From assembly GCF_043757465.1 (NCBI RefSeq), contig NZ_JAYVPL010000164.1, positions 1 to 38,013 of the forward strand: 38,013 nucleotides of DNA, in the 5' to 3' direction. Below the pieces are notes generated by a model, which saw only the letters and a list, made by a program, of their open reading frames with translations, was not told where the DNA came from and made no database searches. Numbering within the stretch: the first letter of the stretch is position 1; the number at the start of each line of letters is the position of its first letter. Both the position numbers and the translations under genes were made by a program. The DNA is from Armatimonas sp043757465. Its GTDB lineage: Bacteria; Armatimonadota; Armatimonadia; Armatimonadales; Armatimonadaceae. Shown here in pieces: positions 33,801 to 38,013 of the stretch.

Positions 33801-36194
33801 ATGCTCCGCCCAAAAGAGCACTCGGCCCAAGTTCCTCACAAAGACCGGGAAAAGATTGAGAGCCAGTTCAAGGCGGAAACGGGCGAGGCGATAAACACCC
33901 TTGTCTGCACCCCAACCCTGGAGCTGGGCGTGGATATCGGTGCCCTGGATACTGTTCTCATGCGCAATGTGCCTCCGCTCCCCGCTAACTACTGGCAACG
34001 AGCGGGCCGGGCTGGGCGGCGGCACCGCATGGCGGTCAATCTCACCTACGCTCGCACCACGAGCCACGACCTCGCGTACTTTACTGAACCATTGAAGATG
34101 CTAGAGGGTCGTGTCGAGCCGCCGCGCTTCAACCTCCGCAACGAGCTCATGGTCGCAAAACACGTCCATGCCACCGTCTTCACGCGCCTCAACCAGCGTC
34201 TCAAAGATACCACTCTGACGCCTAATGAGCGCGCCGAGATGGCGGAAGTCATCGTCACGGCCATTCCCAAGCAGGTACGTCTCTACCTCTTCGAGGACAG
34301 TGGGCGTGTGCGTGAGAAGCCCTACGATGTCGCTGCGTTCGGTACGCTTCTCCAGACCCACCGGGCGGACTTACTGAACTACATCACCCGTACCTTCGAG
34401 CAGGGCTGGCCTGCTGAGGATGCCGACACGGTCACTGCCGAGCGGCTCGCCGCCTGCCTCGATAATATGTGTGCTGAGCTTCAGCGGGTCGTTGCTACGC
34501 TCCACAAGCGCCTACACTGGTGCTTGGGGCAGATGCGGCGCTTGGACAGCCAGCGAGCCGTACAAGGAACCCTGAAGCCCGACGAAGACGCGCTCTTCCG
34601 CCGCTGTGATCGCTTGGTTAAGCGGCTCAAGGGCGAAGCGCGGCAAGCACGCAACCAGGCGCAGGGCTACGACGATACCAATACTTTCGCGGCGCTGGCA
34701 GCCGAGGGCTTTTTGCCGGGCTACGGCCTGGAGATAGGGAGCATTCTAGGAACGGCCCTCCTTGCACAGTCGTCCCCTGGTGAGAGCGACTTTGAGCTAC
34801 CCCGGCCAAACGCGATGGCACTGCGTGAGTATGTTCCAGGAAACCTGATCTATGCTAATGGACATCGTTTTGTCCCACGCTACTTCCACCTAGAAGCCCA
34901 GGACGCCTCCCTCGGCTTTCAAGTCGATCCCATTAACCAGACCGTTCAGGAAGTGGGCACAGTCACGCAAGGCGGCGCGGCCACTCTCACCACCACGATG
35001 TTCCCGGCGCTTCCCATTTGCGATGTGGATCTAGCACATGTCTCGCATATCGGGGACGATGAAGACTTCCGCTTCCAGCTCGGGGTGGATGTCTATGGCC
35101 ACGAGCGCAACCGGCACGAAGGGGGCAATGCCTACCAGTGGGGTGAGCGCACGCTCCATCTAAGGCGCGGCGTCCACCTGCGCCTAGTCAATGTCGGTCC
35201 TTCATCGCTCGTGGCGAACGGCGCACTGGGCTACCCTGTCTGCCAGGTCTGTGGTCAGAGCCGCTCACCGTTCTCCTCAACTACCGAGCAAGACCACTTC
35301 AAGACAGATCATGAGACCCGCTGTGGTCGTCCCATAGAGCATGTCGGATTCTACGCAGATTTGGTCGCAGATACTCTCTCCCTGCCCGAGTGTGCCACCC
35401 GTGAAGAAGCCTACTCTCTTGCGGAAGCCCTTCGTATCGGTGCGTCCCTGGTGCTAGAGATGGATCGGGAAGACCTCGATATTCTGGTGATCGGACAGCC
35501 TGGTAGCGACCAAGCCACTGCGCTCCTCTTTGACCCTATGCCCGGTGGCTCAGGATTGTTAGAGCAGCTCACGACGCGATTTGCCGAAGTTATTCTCGCG
35601 GCAAGCACCGTTGCCGGAAGCTGTCCTGGTAGCTGTGAACGCTCCTGCATTGACTGCTTCCAAACCTTCCGCAATGCCTACTTCCATAAGCACCTCAACC
35701 GGAAGCTTGTCTGCCAGAAGCTGGAGCAGTGGGGACGTGCTCTCACCCTGAGCCACGCCATTCCCCCGAAGACCCCTACTATTGCGCCGACAGGGACGGA
35801 GCTACCCGTAAATACCGCCGAGGCTCGCCTGCGTCTACTGCTAGAGAAGGCAGGTTTCCCGGAAGCAGACTGGCACAAGCAAATTCAGCTAGGACACCCC
35901 TTAGGCTCTACGTCTCCCGACTGCTTCTACCCTGATGAGGACGGCGGCCCGGGAACCTGTCTCTACCTCGATGGCCTCAGCAAGCACATCCATGGAAACA
36001 AAGTAACTCAGGAGAAAGATCGAAATATCCGTGAGGAACTCGATAACCGGGGCTATACAGTCCTACGCATTTTGGCCACCGACCTCTGGGATAAAGAGAA
36101 GATGCGTCTCCACTTTGTGAAGCTCGGCAAGGTACTAGTTGGCAAGGAGCAGGCGAAGAAAACCGGCGAGGATACCACCTGGTTCGAAGATTAG
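30804..36194 (+). CDS. Giant helicase with DUF1998 and C-terminal nuclease-like domain
   Basis: This 1796-aa protein is a superfamily 2 helicase with Walker A GTGSGKT (111-117), DEAH (265-268), TSATIA near 300 and the second lobe CTPTLELGVDIG with RAGRAGRR (about 1035-1080). Several zinc-binding pairs lie in the large middle insertion (CNTCG, CRVCG, CASCG, CVSCG, CKKC). A DUF1998 region has Cys 1607, 1611, 1615 and 1618 and then FRNAYFHKHLNRKL. The last 100 residues fit a Vsr/PD-(D/E)xK-like nuclease: TSPDCFYP (D1706), LYLDGLSKH (D1723), KDRNIREEL and GYTVLRI. It looks like DrmA and DrmB joined in one chain, or like Druantia DruE; I cannot decide. No separate DrmC nuclease follows. Confidence 0.88.
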   Translation: MALNPVAYTEKIVRGFLKYQLTAYPFSDPTLYAQMRELLSLEHTRETPLLKGPYVSLSRAFRPGASFKTLAGEGLAHPLLETLHPYPTLYSHQEKAFRSIGAGKTTLVSTGTGSGKTEAFLYPILSRCLKLRDENAEPGIVAVLVYPMNALAEDQLQRLRGLLTGTGITFGMYVGKTPERSDQVTGTRLTAGASQATYQAALKKAQDEKRNVVIHPLEERPSRQELRENPPRILLTNVKQLELLLTRTTDVELFTNARLEYLVFDEAHTYSGAVGAETACLIRRLRTFCGRSADETTCVATSATIADPERGIEAGRDFAARFFGVERESVTLIGEEYESDVWSPHRQIPLAPPGDSNDHLQAVLAAVDTPNAAQAVPAAYQAMTGTILSSDGWEEALHADLSRNQIVYQLADILKKPLSLEDLVDGLRGRIGRRIPESEILAWLALGAAARQDARPLLRPVMHGFVRGVSGAVVTFPLVGESVRLHLSAEDALRNSGDEGSARLPILTCNTCGQHYFEHHAADFSFTKDMPGGGQLKGTQRYWQSQESSLGGKRLVLTNRLLATLDEDDEAEESDKLAEVFLCRVCGTLHETAFSSCASCGHDEPPVRLLAVAQNPAFPGKLARCVSCGSPGAPRGGNYREPARPVRAVAVADVHILAQEMIHHAERPRLLVFADNRQDAAFQAGWMRDHARRFRFRALMMERIQKSALSIGDLTAYLERYLDSDPELSEALIPEVWQVAKPTATGLEHANQRRRYLRIQILRELTTSLKDRRGLEPLGRLRIDYHQLTPEVPFIANWSTQLYLNPERLRDGIAALLDRFRRGFYLLDPETKVFSHFWLDGDFEIQRGYLPKLKGIPKGLKLEKGSNTEKHLTYWLGSSGDTVVRQAVRGWGVPKDDQEEFIRQLWQTLSTELKLLKPVTLAGAKGNALPNCPGAYQIDADQLLLAPSVGVWRCKKCRRAQVRPTPEDKCMAWRCDGTLAFEGENPDHYDLGMLDGGVRMLRPKEHSAQVPHKDREKIESQFKAETGEAINTLVCTPTLELGVDIGALDTVLMRNVPPLPANYWQRAGRAGRRHRMAVNLTYARTTSHDLAYFTEPLKMLEGRVEPPRFNLRNELMVAKHVHATVFTRLNQRLKDTTLTPNERAEMAEVIVTAIPKQVRLYLFEDSGRVREKPYDVAAFGTLLQTHRADLLNYITRTFEQGWPAEDADTVTAERLAACLDNMCAELQRVVATLHKRLHWCLGQMRRLDSQRAVQGTLKPDEDALFRRCDRLVKRLKGEARQARNQAQGYDDTNTFAALAAEGFLPGYGLEIGSILGTALLAQSSPGESDFELPRPNAMALREYVPGNLIYANGHRFVPRYFHLEAQDASLGFQVDPINQTVQEVGTVTQGGAATLTTTMFPALPICDVDLAHVSHIGDDEDFRFQLGVDVYGHERNRHEGGNAYQWGERTLHLRRGVHLRLVNVGPSSLVANGALGYPVCQVCGQSRSPFSSTTEQDHFKTDHETRCGRPIEHVGFYADLVADTLSLPECATREEAYSLAEALRIGASLVLEMDREDLDILVIGQPGSDQATALLFDPMPGGSGLLEQLTTRFAEVILAASTVAGSCPGSCERSCIDCFQTFRNAYFHKHLNRKLVCQKLEQWGRALTLSHAIPPKTPTIAPTGTELPVNTAEARLRLLLEKAGFPEADWHKQIQLGHPLGSTSPDCFYPDEDGGPGTCLYLDGLSKHIHGNKVTQEKDRNIREELDNRGYTVLRILATDLWDKEKMRLHFVKLGKVLVGKEQAKKTGEDTTWFED

Positions 36195-36199
36195 GGGCC

Positions 36200-36310
36200 T
36201 CAGCCAGCCGCATACTCCAGCTCTGTAACCGCTCTCTCGTACTCCGCTATGAGGGAGACCAGGTCGCCGCTCCGGTGAATATCAGCCAAAATGCTTCGCG
36301 TGTTCGCGAG
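36200..36310 (-). pseudogene. Remnant of an unidentified C-terminus
   Basis: A leftward frame reads SILADIHRSGDLVSLIAEYERAVTELEY (given here in parts: SILADIHRSGDL, VSLIAEYERAV, TELEYAAG) and stops at 36200-36202. The helical acidic character and absence of any start suggest the tail of a lost gene, joined to the DUF262 remnant upstream in another frame. The family is not recognised. Confidence 0.35.
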
Positions 36311-36311
36311 C

Positions 36312-36491
36312 TTATCGGCACAGGAAACCAGCCAGATAGACTTCCTTACGCTGCTGCCAGCCCGCATGCTTGTGGTAGAGGGAGTCGAAAAGTCCTTTAA
36401 CTTGATCTCTGTTCCAGACGTACCCCCGCTGGAATTCGGGAAGAGCCATATGGCCGCTATCGATGTGATCGAGAATCGTAGATATTTTCAT
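36312..36491 (-). pseudogene. N-terminal fragment of a DUF262 (GmrSD/BrxU-like) protein
   Basis: From ATG at 36491 the minus strand encodes 59 residues. The first 42 are a perfect DUF262 start: ISTILDHIDSGHMALPEFQ, then RGYVWNRDQVKGLFDSLY. In intact proteins this continues with the GGLLVW segment and the DGQQR nucleotide-binding motif; here the sequence diverges after residue 43 and stops at 36312. DUF262 proteins cut modified phage DNA. This copy cannot function and marks a deletion junction at the right edge of the defence operon. Confidence 0.75.
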
Positions 36492-36542
36492 GAGTTACAG
36501 CAATGGCTCAATTATAGCGGAAGAATTGCCACCGCCCGCTCT

Positions 36543-36857
36543 CTATCCGGAAATAAGGCCGTAGGCGAGCATACGAATCACCGCCAGCTTCTCCTCGGGA
36601 CTCTCCTCTCCCTCAACCACCTCCAGCAGCCAGCTTCCCAGCTCTGTCCGGCTCAGTTTTCGCAGCTTCACCGGCGGCCCCCAGACTCCACCTTTTTCTC
36701 GTAGTAGCAGCGCCTCGATGTCCGCCCGCCGCACCCGCACCGTCCGATGCCCCAGCTTCGTGGCAGGAATCTTACCCAGGCGCACCTGGTCGCGCACTGT
36801 ATGCTCTGAGAGCTTCAGCATCTCCGCCGCCTCTTTGATCGTCAACCAATCTTCCAT
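36543..36857 (-). CDS. Excisionase-like HTH DNA-binding protein
   Basis: This protein of 104 aa has an N-terminal MerR/Xis-type helix-turn-helix: WLTIKEAAEMLKLSEHTVRD, QVRLGKIPATKLGHRTVRVR and RADIEALLL. This is the HTH_17 fold of excisionases and small plasmid regulators. The C-terminal 45 residues are an acidic helix of unknown role. The start at 36857 is set by the fold; a GGGGG tract is about 9 nt upstream. It is the last gene of a leftward operon with the zinc-ribbon and SWIM genes and may direct excision or control of the mobile element carrying this region. Confidence 0.8.
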   Translation of the reverse strand: MEDWLTIKEAAEMLKLSEHTVRDQVRLGKIPATKLGHRTVRVRRADIEALLLREKGGVWGPPVKLRKLSRTELGSWLLEVVEGEESPEEKLAVIRMLAYGLISG

Positions 36858-36871
36858 AGCCAACCCCCTAG

Positions 36872-36927
36872 CCCCCGTCCGACGGGGGGACATACTTGTC
36901 TTGGGCCGGGGCTTCGCGCCCCGGCCC
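36872..36927. other. Two GC-rich hairpins between zinc-ribbon and HTH genes
   Basis: CCCCCGTC/GACGGGGG (36872-36888) and GGGCCGGGGC/GCCCCGGCCC (36903-36912 and 36918-36927) form strong stems. Neither is followed by a T-run in either direction. They may stabilise or process the operon mRNA. Confidence 0.6.
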
Positions 36928-36934
36928 CACTTAC

Positions 36935-37360
36935 TTATTCGCTGATTACCTCGCCGCGAAACACGCGGTTCTGCCCCGTGATGTGCAGCAAGAGCACCTC
37001 CAGCCGTGGCGGTGACCACCAAAGCACAGAGACCGCCCACACGCCCGAATGCAAGCGCATCAGTTCTTCCAAAACCTCACGCGGTGGCCGAGGCTGATAC
37101 ACCTCTGGGCAAGGCTCCGGCACATACTCCGCCCGATCTTCATGCACCAGCACTTCCAGACCACCGGGCCGAAGCTCCCAAGCGGCACGGCACGCCAAGC
37201 ACACCCGGAACGTACGCCACTGACCATCAGAACAAAGCGTACCGGCCAAGATAAGCTGATCCTCGGTAGCGCACAGATCACACGCCACCCCGAGTAACTT
37301 ACCCAAACTCGGACTTGGGGCCGCCCCTTTCGGGGCGGCGAGAGAAGCCGGGGCGCTCAC
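36935..37360 (-). CDS. Zinc-ribbon protein of unknown function
   Basis: This 141-aa protein has two Cys pairs, C27-x2-C30 (ACDLC) and C54-x2-C57 (VCLAC), that should bind one zinc. The part behind them has short strands (GGLEVLVHEDRAEYV) and a helix (PREVLEELMRL). The start is set at GTG 37360, which overlaps the stop of the SWIM gene as GTGA; a longer reading frame exists but would run far into that gene. The N-terminal 20 residues are Ala/Pro-rich and probably flexible. No family is recognised. Co-transcribed with the SWIM gene. Confidence 0.65.
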   Translation of the reverse strand: MSAPASLAAPKGAAPSPSLGKLLGVACDLCATEDQLILAGTLCSDGQWRTFRVCLACRAAWELRPGGLEVLVHEDRAEYVPEPCPEVYQPRPPREVLEELMRLHSGVWAVSVLWWSPPRLEVLLLHITGQNRVFRGEVISE

Positions 37361-37842
37361 AGAGAAGCCCCCGCAGGAATCCGAACTCGGCGACGCTGCA
37401 AGTACCACTGAGCCGTACCAGAGATACGCACCTGAGGAGAAGCCGGGACAGGGGCAACGATGGCGGCTTTAGCCGCTTCCAAGAGCCGCACCCGCTCCGC
37501 TTCTTCTTCGGCGCGGTTCAGGAGCAAAGGCACCATGAGCGCGTGCTTACAGACCAGAGGATCAATCTGAAGCCCGAGATCAAACGCCTGCCCATTCACA
37601 CGATCCAGCCTTTGCTGATCCGGGCAGGAGCAGCGCCTCGTTTCGCGGCAGACCACGTACTGGGCCTGCGCCACAGCACCGGTTTTGGGATCTGCGACAA
37701 CCGGAGCGATGATGGTGACAGACTCAGAGCGCACTTCCCCGAGTGCATAGAGATACCAGCCCTGCGCGGCGCGAGCTTCGCGCATTTCCCGCTGTGTAGC
37801 GACATGAGACAGCAGCGTGTTACAATCTAAATTGGTAGCCAT
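37357..37842 (-). CDS. SWIM zinc-finger protein
   Basis: This 161-aa protein has a SWIM-type zinc finger: C71-x-C73 in RRCSCPD and, 24 residues later, C98-x-H100 in LVCKHAL. The N-terminal part holds a short beta sheet with GWYLYALGEV, as in other SWIM proteins, where it precedes the CxC pair (AQYVVCRETRRCSC). SWIM domains bind DNA or protein and are common in transposases, Snf2 regulators and plasmid genes; here the protein is small and without a catalytic domain. It is the first gene of the leftward operon, 95 nt behind a good promoter. Confidence 0.82.
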   Translation of the reverse strand: MATNLDCNTLLSHVATQREMREARAAQGWYLYALGEVRSESVTIIAPVVADPKTGAVAQAQYVVCRETRRCSCPDQQRLDRVNGQAFDLGLQIDPLVCKHALMVPLLLNRAEEEAERVRLLEAAKAAIVAPVPASPQVRISGTAQWYLQRRRVRIPAGASL

Positions 37843-37861
37843 TTTGGTGGCTTCCTTTCCG

Positions 37862-37899
37862 AGCGCCGGGGTTTGTTTTCGACGACCACCCCCGGCGCT
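37862..37899 (-). promoter_or_regulatory. Hairpin in the 5' leader of the SWIM operon
   Basis: AGCGCCGGGG (37862-37871) pairs with CCCCGGCGCT (37890-37899). It lies in the transcribed leader about 20 nt before the SWIM start codon and could affect mRNA stability or translation. A T-run follows only on the plus strand, so it could also stop rightward transcripts. Confidence 0.5.
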
Positions 37900-37943
37900 T
37901 TTCCCATTTCTGGGTGATTAGTCGGGCAGTGCCCGCCACTAAT

Positions 37944-37971
37944 AGTATACCCCAAAAGTGACCATAGTCAA
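37944..37971 (-). promoter_or_regulatory. Promoter of the SWIM operon
   Basis: On the minus strand TTGACT (37971-37966) and TATACT (37949-37944) are 16 nt apart, close to sigma70 consensus. The short palindrome TGAC-CATA-GTCA overlaps the -35 box, and a further inverted repeat (GGGC-AGT-GCCC, 37924-37933) lies near the start point; both are possible operators. Confidence 0.7.
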
Positions 37972-38013
37972 ACATTTGTTCTATTATTTAATAACTTATT
38001 TTAGATCTAATAG

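Noticed and set aside
30804..36194. Naming the giant helicase drmA or druE
   Set aside because: Helicase plus DUF1998 occurs in both systems and the chain cannot be placed without a phylogeny.

Overview
This is a bacterial genomic window of fairly high GC with AT-richer islands, and almost all of it is antiviral machinery. The host phylum cannot be fixed from the sequence. The large BTAD/NB-ARC/TPR regulator and general codon use would suit Armatimonadota, Chloroflexota or a similar deep lineage, but this is a guess. No rRNA or tRNA genes were seen.

Region 1 (1-4743) is a CRISPR array and its adaptation genes, all read leftward. It has 24 repeats of 36 nt (the first cut by the window edge) and 23 spacers, a leader with a sigma70-type promoter pointing into the array, then cas2, cas1 and an unusual reverse transcriptase (RT) with an ATGA overlap to cas1. 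A small secreted protein with a strong terminator follows, then a solitary degenerate CRISPR repeat that overlaps the stop codon of the next gene.

Region 2 (4732-8230) holds a SARP/AfsR-like 926-aa regulator with an 11-bp tandem repeat at its promoter, and a divergent exported protein.

Region 3 (8276-16977) is an operon for a type III-Dv effector: a CARF protein, a small Cas10 with GGDD, a Cas7-Cas5-Cas11 fusion, a double Cas7, Csx19 and a Cas7 with insertion. This is the fused, transitional architecture known from Synechocystis. The only visible Cas6 is a C-terminal remnant downstream (17269-17475), next to a Fic N-terminal remnant.

Region 4 (17544-36194) is an all-plus-strand defence operon related to DISARM/Druantia: an SNF2 helicase (DrmD-like), a 1627-aa adenine methylase (DrmMI-like), passenger genes, and a 1796-aa helicase-DUF1998 protein with a probable C-terminal nuclease. 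The passengers are an unknown gene plus an XRE/ImmA-like gene, a 79-aa gene, and a coiled-coil/HNH/RloA/RloB cassette. Between the two passenger groups lie short relics of a second helicase 5' end and a second methylase 3' end. This suggests that two [methylase - cargo - helicase] units once stood in tandem and collapsed into one, so the methylase-helicase interval looks like a cargo slot.

Region 5 (36195-38013) holds gene remnants (including a DUF262/GmrSD N-terminus) and a leftward three-gene operon behind a clear promoter: a SWIM zinc-finger protein, a zinc-ribbon protein and an excisionase-like HTH protein, typical of a mobile element edge.
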